Assembly: GCA_964057225.1 (NCBI GenBank)
Contig: OZ059896.1
Coordinates: 3,844,001-3,908,000, forward strand
Source of the DNA: Auanema rhodensis
Taxonomy: Eukaryota > Nematoda > Chromadorea > Rhabditida > Rhabditidae
Direction: 5' to 3'
Length of the DNA stretch: 64,000 nt
Part shown: piece after piece, positions 50,618-61,849 of the stretch
How positions within the stretch are numbered: the stretch's first letter is position 1
How the letters are laid out: the number at the start of each line of letters is the position of its first letter
The notes under the pieces: model-generated
What the model was told of the DNA's origin: nothing
What the model saw: the letters and a program-made list of their open reading frames with translations, nothing else
Database searches by the model: none
Made by a program: the position numbers and the translations under genes

Positions 50618-53600
50618 TTGAAAAATGATGCATTAGTGTATGTTGAGTTTCCATGTACACTCAACATTGCTTCCAAAAACATTTTGACAAAAATTTTCCC
50701 GAAAAATTTCAAAATAATTTCACAAAAAGTAGATGTTTTTAGATTTCTTTTTTCAAGACAAAGACGATGGACATTGTTATTCAACAAAAAAATTAATTCT
50801 TCAGGGTGAAAATCGAGGATATAAGTGTGAACTTATATCAGTTGATATCTCGGTGCATTTTTAAGCTAGCGCAAATCTGATAACACAGATCGACGCAGCT
50901 TAAAAATCCACATCGAATGCACTATACTACATTGGGAAACACTCAATACAAACATTAGTTATGATCGTTTGAAAAATGATGCATTAGTGTATGTTGAGTT
51001 TCCATGTACACTCAACAATGCTTCCAAAAACATTTTGACAAAAATTTTCCCGAAAAATTTCAAAATAATTTCACAAAAAGTAGATGTTTTTAGATTCCTT
51101 TTTTCAAGACAAAGACGATGGACATTGTTATTCAACAAAAAAATTAATTCTTCACGGTGAAAATCGAGGATATAAGTGTGAACCTATATCAGTTGATATC
51201 TCGGTGCATTTTCAAGCTAGCGCAAATCTGATAACACAGATCGACGCAGCTTAAAAATCCGCATCGAATGCACTATACTACATTAAGAAAAGCTTAATAC
51301 AAAAATTAGTTATGATCGTTTGAAAAATGATGCATTAGTGTATGTTGAGTTTCCATGTACACTCAACATTGCTTCCAAAAACATTTTGACAAAAATTTTC
51401 CCGAAAAATTTCAAAATAATTTCACAAAAAGTAGATGTTTTTAGATTCCTTTTTTCAAGACAAAGACGATGGACATTGTTATTCAACAAAAAAATTAATT
51501 CTTCAGGGTGAAAATCGAGGATATAAGTGTGAACTTATATCAGTTGATATCTCGGTGCATTTTCAAGCTAGCGCAAATCTGATAACACAGATCGACGCAG
51601 CTTAAAAATCCGCATCGAATGCACTATACTACATGGAGAAACGCTCAATACAAAAATTAGTTATGATCGTTTGAAAAATGATGCATTAGTGTATGTTGAG
51701 TTTCCATGTACACTCAACAATGCTTCCAAAAACATTTTGACAAAAATTTTCCCGAAAAATTTCAAAATAATTTCACAAAAAGTAGATGTTTTTAGATTCC
51801 TTTTTTCAAGACAAAGACGATGGACATTGTTATTCAACAAAAAAATTAATTCTTCACGGTGAAAATCGAGGATATAAGTGTGAACCTATATCAGTTGATA
51901 TCTCGGTGCATTTTCAAGCTAGCGCAAATCTGATAACACAGATCGACGCAGCTTAAAAATCCGCATCGAATGCACTATACTACATTAAGAAAAGCTTAAT
52001 ACAAAAATTAGTTATGATCGTTTGAAAAATGATGCATTAGTGTATGTTGAGTTTCCATGTACACTCAACATTGCTTCCAAAAACATTTTGACAAAAATTT
52101 TCCCGAAAAATTTCAAAATAATTTCACAAAAAGTAGATGTTTTTAGATTCCTTTTTTCAAGACAAAGACGATGGACATTGTTATTCAACAAAAAAATTAA
52201 TTCTTCAGGGTGAAAATCGAGGATATAAGTGTGAACCTATATCAGTTGATATCTCGGTGCATTTTCAAGCTAGCGCAAATCTGATAACACAGATCGACGC
52301 AGCTTAAAAATCCGCATCGAATGCACTATACTACATGGAGAAACGCTCAATACAAAAATTAGTTATGATCGTTTGAAAAATGATGCATTAGTGTATGTTG
52401 AGTTTCCATGTACACTCAACAATGCTTCCAAAAACATTTTGACAAAAATTTTCCCGAAAAATTTCAAAATAATTTCACAAAAAGTAGATGTTTTTAGATT
52501 CCTTTTTTCAAGACAAAGACGATGGACATTGTTATTCAACAAAAAAATTAATTCTTCACGGTGAAAATCGAGGATATAAGTGTGAACCTATATCAGTTGA
52601 TATCTCGGTGCATTTTCAAGCTAGCGCAAATCTGATAACACAGATCGACGCAGCTTAAAAATCCGCATCGAATGCACTATACTACATTAAGAAAAGCTTA
52701 ATACAAAAATTAGTTATGATCGTTTGAAAAATGATGCATTAGTGTATGTTGAGTTTCCATGTACACTCAACATTGCTTCCAAAAACATTTTGACAAAAAT
52801 TTTCCCGAAAAATTTCAAAATAATTTCACAAAAAGTAGATGTTTTTAGATTCCTTTTTTCAAGACAAAGACGATGGACATTGTTATTCAACAAAAAAATT
52901 AATTCTTCAGGGTGAAAATCGAGGATATAAGTGTGAACTTATATCAGTTGATATCTCGGTGCATTTTTAAGCTAGCGCAAATCTGATAACACAGATCGAC
53001 GCAGCTTAAAAATCCGCATCGAATGCACTATACTACATTGGGAAACACTCAATACAAAAATTAGTTATGATCGTTTGAAAAATGATGCATTAGTGTATGT
53101 TGAGTTTCCATGTACACTCAACAATGCTTCCAAAAACATTTTGACAAAAATTTTCCCGAAAAATTTCAAAATAATTTCACAAAAAGTAGATGTTTTTAGA
53201 TTCCTTTTTTCAAGACAAAGACGATGGACATTGTTATTCAACAAAAAAATTAATTCTTCACGGTGAAAATCGAGGATATAAGTGTGAACCTATATCAGTT
53301 GATATCTCGGTGCATTTTCAAGCTAGCGCAAATCTGATAACACAGATCGACGCAGCTTAAAAATCCGCATCGAATGCACTATACTACATTAAGAAAAGCT
53401 TAATACAAAAATTAGTTATGATCGTTTGAAAAATGATGCATTAGTGTATGTTGAGTTTCCATGTACACTCAACATTGCTTCCAAAAACATTTTGACAAAA
53501 ATTTTCCCGAAAAATTTCAAAATAATTTCACAAAAAGTAGATGTTTTTAGATTCCTTTTTTCAAGACAAAGACGATGGACATTGTTATTCAACAAAAAAA

Positions 53601-54477
53601 TTAATTCTTCAGGGTGAAAATCGAGGATATAAGTGTGAACTTATATCAGTTGATATCTCGGTGCATTTTCAAGCTAGCGCAAATCTGATAACACAGATCG
53701 ACGCAGCTTAAAAATCCGCATCGAATGCACTATACTACATTAAGAAAAGCTTAATACAAAAATTAGTTATGATCGTTTGAAAAATGATGCATTAGTGTAT
53801 GTTGAGTTTCCATGTACACTCAACATTGCTTCCAAAAACATTTTGACAAAAATTTTCCCGAAAAATTTCAAAATAATTTCACAAAAAGTAGATGTTTTTA
53901 GATTCCTTTTTTCAAGACAAAGACGATGGACATTGTTATTCAACAAAAAAATTAATTCTTCAGGGTGAAAATCGAGGATATAAGTGTGAACTTATATCAG
54001 TTGATATCTCGGTGCATTTTCAAGCTAGCGCAAATCTGATAACACAGATCGACGCAGCTTAAAAATCCGCATCGAATGCACTATACTACATTAAGAAAAG
54101 CTTAATACAAAAATTAGTTATGATCGTTTGAAAAATGATGCATTAGTGTATGTTGAGTTTCCATGTACACTCAAAATTGCTTCCAAAAACATTTTGACAA
54201 AAATTTTCCCGAAAAATTTCAAAATAATTTCACAAAAAGTAGATGTTTTTAGATTCCTTTTTTCAAGACAAAGACGATGGACATTGTTATTCAACAAAAA
54301 ATTAATTCTTCAGGGTGAAAATCGAGGATATAAGTGTGAACTTATATCAGTTGATATCTCGGTGCATTTTTAAGCTAGCGCAAATCTGATAACACAGATC
54401 GACGCAGCTTAAAAATCCGCATCGAATGCACTATACTACATTAAGAAAAGCTTAATACAAAAATTAGTTATGATCGT
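50618..54477 (+). repeat. Higher-order repeat, 11-monomer version, copy 1 (3,860 bp)
   Basis: The block runs from the agatttctttt unit (50618) through to the caaaattgc six-A unit (54128). Compared with the 10-mer block it has an added caacattgc/caggg monomer at 51320, and the acaaacatt unit (50969) now carries caacaatgc. Its 11 units match those of 56232-60091 in type and order. Confidence 0.85.
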
Positions 54478-56231
54478 TTGAAAAATGATGCATTAGTGTA
54501 TGTTGAGTTTCCATGTACACTCAACATTGCTTCCAAAAACATTTTGACAAAAATTTTCCCGAAAAATTTCAAAATAATTTCACAAAAAGTAGATGTTTTT
54601 AGATTTCTTTTTTCAAGACAAAGACGATGGACATTGTTATTCAACAAAAAAATTAATTCTTCAGGGTGAAAATCGAGGATATAAGTGTGAACTTATATCA
54701 GTTGATATCTCGGTGCATTTTTAAGCTAGCGCAAATCTGATAACACAGATCGACGCAGCTTAAAAATCCACATCGAATGCACTATACTACATTGGGAAAC
54801 ACTCAATACAAACATTAGTTATGATCGTTTGAAAAATGATGCATTAGTGTATGTTGAGTTTCCATGTACACTCAACAATGCTTCCAAAAACATTTTGACA
54901 AAAATTTTCCCGAAAAATTTCAAAATAATTTCACAAAAAGTAGATGTTTTTAGATTCCTTTTTTCAAGACAAAGACGATGGACATTGTTATTCAACAAAA
55001 AAATTAATTCTTCACGGTGAAAATCGAGGATATAAGTGTGAACCTATATCAGTTGATATCTCGGTGCATTTTCAAGCTAGCGCAAATCTGATAACACAGA
55101 TCGACGCAGCTTAAAAATCCGCATCGAATGCACTATACTACATTAAGAAAAGCTTAATACAAAAATTAGTTATGATCGTTTGAAAAATGATGCATTAGTG
55201 TATGTTGAGTTTCCATGTACACTCAACATTGCTTCCAAAAACATTTTGACAAAAATTTTCCCGAAAAATTTCAAAATAATTTCACAAAAAGTAGATGTTT
55301 TTAGATTCCTTTTTTCAAGACAAAGACGATGGACATTGTTATTCAACAAAAAAATTAATTCTTCAGGGTGAAAATCGAGGATATAAGTGTGAACTTATAT
55401 CAGTTGATATCTCGGTGCATTTTCAAGCTAGCGCAAATCTGATAACACAGATCGACGCAGCTTAAAAATCCGCATCGAATGCACTATACTACATTAAGAA
55501 AAGCTTAATACAAAAATTAGTTATGATCGTTTGAAAAATGATGCATTAGTGTATGTTGAGTTTCCATGTACACTCAACATTGCTTCCAAAAACATTTTGA
55601 CAAAAATTTTCCCGAAAAATTTCAAAATAATTTCACAAAAAGTAGATGTTTTTAGATTCCTTTTTTCAAGACAAAGACGATGGACATTGTTATTCAACAA
55701 AAAAATTAATTCTTCAGGGTGAAAATCGAGGATATAAGTGTGAACTTATATCAGTTGATATCTCGGTGCATTTTCAAGCTAGCGCAAATCTGATAACACA
55801 GATCGACGCAGCTTAAAAATCCGCATCGAATGCACTATACTACATTAAGAAAAGCTTAATACAAAAATTAGTTATGATCGTTTGAAAAATGATGCATTAG
55901 TGTATGTTGAGTTTCCATGTACACTCAACATTGCTTCCAAAAACATTTTGACAAAAATTTTCCCGAAAAATTTCAAAATAATTTCACAAAAAGTAGATGT
56001 TTTTAGATTCCTTTTTTCAAGACAAAGACGATGGACATTGTTATTCAACAAAAAATTAATTCTTCAGGGTGAAAATCGAGGATATAAGTGTGAACTTATA
56101 TCAGTTGATATCTCGGTGCATTTTTAAGCTAGCGCAAATCTGATAACACAGATCGACGCAGCTTAAAAATCCGCATCGAATGCACTATACTACATTAAGA
56201 AAAGCTTAATACAAAAATTAGTTATGATCGT
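54478..56231 (+). repeat. Higher-order repeat, 5-monomer truncated version (1,754 bp)
   Basis: The block has the first three types of the 11-mer (agatttctttt unit, acaaacatt unit, caggg unit), then another caggg unit, then a six-A unit at 55882. This is the 11-mer with an internal loss of six monomers, sitting between two full 11-mers. The six-A unit here has caacattgc rather than caaaattgc. Confidence 0.8.
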
Positions 56232-59200
56232 TTGAAAAATGATGCATTAGTGTATGTTGAGTTTCCATGTACACTCAACATTGCTTCCAAAAACATTTTG
56301 ACAAAAATTTTCCCGAAAAATTTCAAAATAATTTCACAAAAAGTAGATGTTTTTAGATTTCTTTTTTCAAGACAAAGACGATGGACATTGTTATTCAACA
56401 AAAAAATTAATTCTTCAGGGTGAAAATCGAGGATATAAGTGTGAACTTATATCAGTTGATATCTCGGTGCATTTTTAAGCTAGCGCAAATCTGATAACAC
56501 AGATCGACGCAGCTTAAAAATCCACATCGAATGCACTATACTACATTGGGAAACACTCAATACAAACATTAGTTATGATCGTTTGAAAAATGATGCATTA
56601 GTGTATGTTGAGTTTCCATGTACACTCAACAATGCTTCCAAAAACATTTTGACAAAAATTTTCCCGAAAAATTTCAAAATAATTTCACAAAAAGTAGATG
56701 TTTTTAGATTCCTTTTTTCAAGACAAAGACGATGGACATTGTTATTCAACAAAAAAATTAATTCTTCACGGTGAAAATCGAGGATATAAGTGTGAACCTA
56801 TATCAGTTGATATCTCGGTGCATTTTCAAGCTAGCGCAAATCTGATAACACAGATCGACGCAGCTTAAAAATCCGCATCGAATGCACTATACTACATTAA
56901 GAAAAGCTTAATACAAAAATTAGTTATGATCGTTTGAAAAATGATGCATTAGTGTATGTTGAGTTTCCATGTACACTCAACATTGCTTCCAAAAACATTT
57001 TGACAAAAATTTTCCCGAAAAATTTCAAAATAATTTCACAAAAAGTAGATGTTTTTAGATTCCTTTTTTCAAGACAAAGACGATGGACATTGTTATTCAA
57101 CAAAAAAATTAATTCTTCAGGGTGAAAATCGAGGATATAAGTGTGAACTTATATCAGTTGATATCTCGGTGCATTTTCAAGCTAGCGCAAATCTGATAAC
57201 ACAGATCGACGCAGCTTAAAAATCCGCATCGAATGCACTATACTACATGGAGAAACGCTCAATACAAAAATTAGTTATGATCGTTTGAAAAATGATGCAT
57301 TAGTGTATGTTGAGTTTCCATGTACACTCAACAATGCTTCCAAAAACATTTTGACAAAAATTTTCCCGAAAAATTTCAAAATAATTTCACAAAAAGTAGA
57401 TGTTTTTAGATTCCTTTTTTCAAGACAAAGACGATGGACATTGTTATTCAACAAAAAAATTAATTCTTCACGGTGAAAATCGAGGATATAAGTGTGAACC
57501 TATATCAGTTGATATCTCGGTGCATTTTCAAGCTAGCGCAAATCTGATAACACAGATCGACGCAGCTTAAAAATCCGCATCGAATGCACTATACTACATT
57601 AAGAAAAGCTTAATACAAAAATTAGTTATGATCGTTTGAAAAATGATGCATTAGTGTATGTTGAGTTTCCATGTACACTCAACATTGCTTCCAAAAACAT
57701 TTTGACAAAAATTTTCCCGAAAAATTTCAAAATAATTTCACAAAAAGTAGATGTTTTTAGATTCCTTTTTTCAAGACAAAGACGATGGACATTGTTATTC
57801 AACAAAAAAATTAATTCTTCAGGGTGAAAATCGAGGATATAAGTGTGAACCTATATCAGTTGATATCTCGGTGCATTTTCAAGCTAGCGCAAATCTGATA
57901 ACACAGATCGACGCAGCTTAAAAATCCGCATCGAATGCACTATACTACATGGAGAAACGCTCAATACAAAAATTAGTTATGATCGTTTGAAAAATGATGC
58001 ATTAGTGTATGTTGAGTTTCCATGTACACTCAACAATGCTTCCAAAAACATTTTGACAAAAATTTTCCCGAAAAATTTCAAAATAATTTCACAAAAAGTA
58101 GATGTTTTTAGATTCCTTTTTTCAAGACAAAGACGATGGACATTGTTATTCAACAAAAAAATTAATTCTTCACGGTGAAAATCGAGGATATAAGTGTGAA
58201 CCTATATCAGTTGATATCTCGGTGCATTTTCAAGCTAGCGCAAATCTGATAACACAGATCGACGCAGCTTAAAAATCCGCATCGAATGCACTATACTACA
58301 TTAAGAAAAGCTTAATACAAAAATTAGTTATGATCGTTTGAAAAATGATGCATTAGTGTATGTTGAGTTTCCATGTACACTCAACATTGCTTCCAAAAAC
58401 ATTTTGACAAAAATTTTCCCGAAAAATTTCAAAATAATTTCACAAAAAGTAGATGTTTTTAGATTCCTTTTTTCAAGACAAAGACGATGGACATTGTTAT
58501 TCAACAAAAAAATTAATTCTTCAGGGTGAAAATCGAGGATATAAGTGTGAACTTATATCAGTTGATATCTCGGTGCATTTTTAAGCTAGCGCAAATCTGA
58601 TAACACAGATCGACGCAGCTTAAAAATCCGCATCGAATGCACTATACTACATTGGGAAACACTCAATACAAAAATTAGTTATGATCGTTTGAAAAATGAT
58701 GCATTAGTGTATGTTGAGTTTCCATGTACACTCAACAATGCTTCCAAAAACATTTTGACAAAAATTTTCCCGAAAAATTTCAAAATAATTTCACAAAAAG
58801 TAGATGTTTTTAGATTCCTTTTTTCAAGACAAAGACGATGGACATTGTTATTCAACAAAAAAATTAATTCTTCACGGTGAAAATCGAGGATATAAGTGTG
58901 AACCTATATCAGTTGATATCTCGGTGCATTTTCAAGCTAGCGCAAATCTGATAACACAGATCGACGCAGCTTAAAAATCCGCATCGAATGCACTATACTA
59001 CATTAAGAAAAGCTTAATACAAAAATTAGTTATGATCGTTTGAAAAATGATGCATTAGTGTATGTTGAGTTTCCATGTACACTCAACATTGCTTCCAAAA
59101 ACATTTTGACAAAAATTTTCCCGAAAAATTTCAAAATAATTTCACAAAAAGTAGATGTTTTTAGATTCCTTTTTTCAAGACAAAGACGATGGACATTGTT

Positions 59201-60091
59201 ATTCAACAAAAAAATTAATTCTTCAGGGTGAAAATCGAGGATATAAGTGTGAACTTATATCAGTTGATATCTCGGTGCATTTTCAAGCTAGCGCAAATCT
59301 GATAACACAGATCGACGCAGCTTAAAAATCCGCATCGAATGCACTATACTACATTAAGAAAAGCTTAATACAAAAATTAGTTATGATCGTTTGAAAAATG
59401 ATGCATTAGTGTATGTTGAGTTTCCATGTACACTCAACATTGCTTCCAAAAACATTTTGACAAAAATTTTCCCGAAAAATTTCAAAATAATTTCACAAAA
59501 AGTAGATGTTTTTAGATTCCTTTTTTCAAGACAAAGACGATGGACATTGTTATTCAACAAAAAAATTAATTCTTCAGGGTGAAAATCGAGGATATAAGTG
59601 TGAACTTATATCAGTTGATATCTCGGTGCATTTTCAAGCTAGCGCAAATCTGATAACACAGATCGACGCAGCTTAAAAATCCGCATCGAATGCACTATAC
59701 TACATTAAGAAAAGCTTAATACAAAAATTAGTTATGATCGTTTGAAAAATGATGCATTAGTGTATGTTGAGTTTCCATGTACACTCAAAATTGCTTCCAA
59801 AAACATTTTGACAAAAATTTTCCCGAAAAATTTCAAAATAATTTCACAAAAAGTAGATGTTTTTAGATTCCTTTTTTCAAGACAAAGACGATGGACATTG
59901 TTATTCAACAAAAAATTAATTCTTCAGGGTGAAAATCGAGGATATAAGTGTGAACTTATATCAGTTGATATCTCGGTGCATTTTTAAGCTAGCGCAAATC
60001 TGATAACACAGATCGACGCAGCTTAAAAATCCGCATCGAATGCACTATACTACATTAAGAAAAGCTTAATACAAAAATTAGTTATGATCGT
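56232..60091 (+). repeat. Higher-order repeat, 11-monomer version, copy 2 (3,860 bp)
   Basis: The block has the same length and the same series of eleven diagnostic unit types as 50618-54477. By eye the two blocks look nearly identical, which marks a very recent duplication or conversion. A shortened copy follows from 60092. Confidence 0.85.
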
Positions 60092-61849
60092 TTGAAAAAT
60101 GATGCATTAGTGTATGTTGAGTTTCCATGTACACTCAACATTGCTTCCAAAAACATTTTGACAAAAATTTTCCCGAAAAATTTCAAAATAATTTCACAAA
60201 AAGTAGATGTTTTTAGATTTCTTTTTTCAAGACAAAGACGATGGACATTGTTATTCAACAAAAAAATTAATTCTTCAGGGTGAAAATCGAGGATATAAGT
60301 GTGAACTTATATCAGTTGATATCTCGGTGCATTTTTAAGCTAGCGCAAATCTGATAACACAGATCGACGCAGCTTAAAAATCCACATCGAATGCACTATA
60401 CTACATTGGGAAACACTCAATACAAACATTAGTTATGATCGTTTGAAAAATGATGCATTAGTGTATGTTGAGTTTCCATGTACACTCAACAATGCTTCCA
60501 AAAACATTTTGACAAAAATTTTCCCGAAAAATTTCAAAATAATTTCACAAAAAGTAGATGTTTTTAGATTCCTTTTTTCAAGACAAAGACGATGGACATT
60601 GTTATTCAACAAAAAAATTAATTCTTCACGGTGAAAATCGAGGATATAAGTGTGAACCTATATCAGTTGATATCTCGGTGCATTTTCAAGCTAGCGCAAA
60701 TCTGATAACACAGATCGACGCAGCTTAAAAATCCGCATCGAATGCACTATACTACATTAAGAAAAGCTTAATACAAAAATTAGTTATGATCGTTTGAAAA
60801 ATGATGCATTAGTGTATGTTGAGTTTCCATGTACACTCAACATTGCTTCCAAAAACATTTTGACAAAAATTTTCCCGAAAAATTTCAAAATAATTTCACA
60901 AAAAGTAGATGTTTTTAGATTCCTTTTTTCAAGACAAAGACGATGGACATTGTTATTCAACAAAAAAATTAATTCTTCAGGGTGAAAATCGAGGATATAA
61001 GTGTGAACTTATATCAGTTGATATCTCGGTGCATTTTCAAGCTAGCGCAAATCTGATAACACAGATCGACGCAGCTTAAAAATCCGCATCGAATGCACTA
61101 TACTACATTAAGAAAAGCTTAATACAAAAATTAGTTATGATCGTTTGAAAAATGATGCATTAGTGTATGTTGAGTTTCCATGTACACTCAACATTGCTTC
61201 CAAAAACATTTTGACAAAAATTTTCCCGAAAAATTTCAAAATAATTTCACAAAAAGTAGATGTTTTTAGATTCCTTTTTTCAAGACAAAGACGATGGACA
61301 TTGTTATTCAACAAAAAAATTAATTCTTCAGGGTGAAAATCGAGGATATAAGTGTGAACTTATATCAGTTGATATCTCGGTGCATTTTCAAGCTAGCGCA
61401 AATCTGATAACACAGATCGACGCAGCTTAAAAATCCGCATCGAATGCACTATACTACATTAAGAAAAGCTTAATACAAAAATTAGTTATGATCGTTTGAA
61501 AAATGATGCATTAGTGTATGTTGAGTTTCCATGTACACTCAACATTGCTTCCAAAAACATTTTGACAAAAATTTTCCCGAAAAATTTCAAAATAATTTCA
61601 CAAAAAGTAGATGTTTTTAGATTCCTTTTTTCAAGACAAAGACGATGGACATTGTTATTCAACAAAAAAATTAATTCTTCAGGGTGAAAATCGAGGATAT
61701 AAGTGTGAACTTATATCAGTTGATATCTCGGTGCATTTTCAAGCTAGCGCAAATCTGATAACACAGATCGACGCAGCTTAAAAATCCGCATCGAATGCAC
61801 TATACTACATTAAGAAAAGCTTAATACAAAAATTAGTTATGATCGTTTG

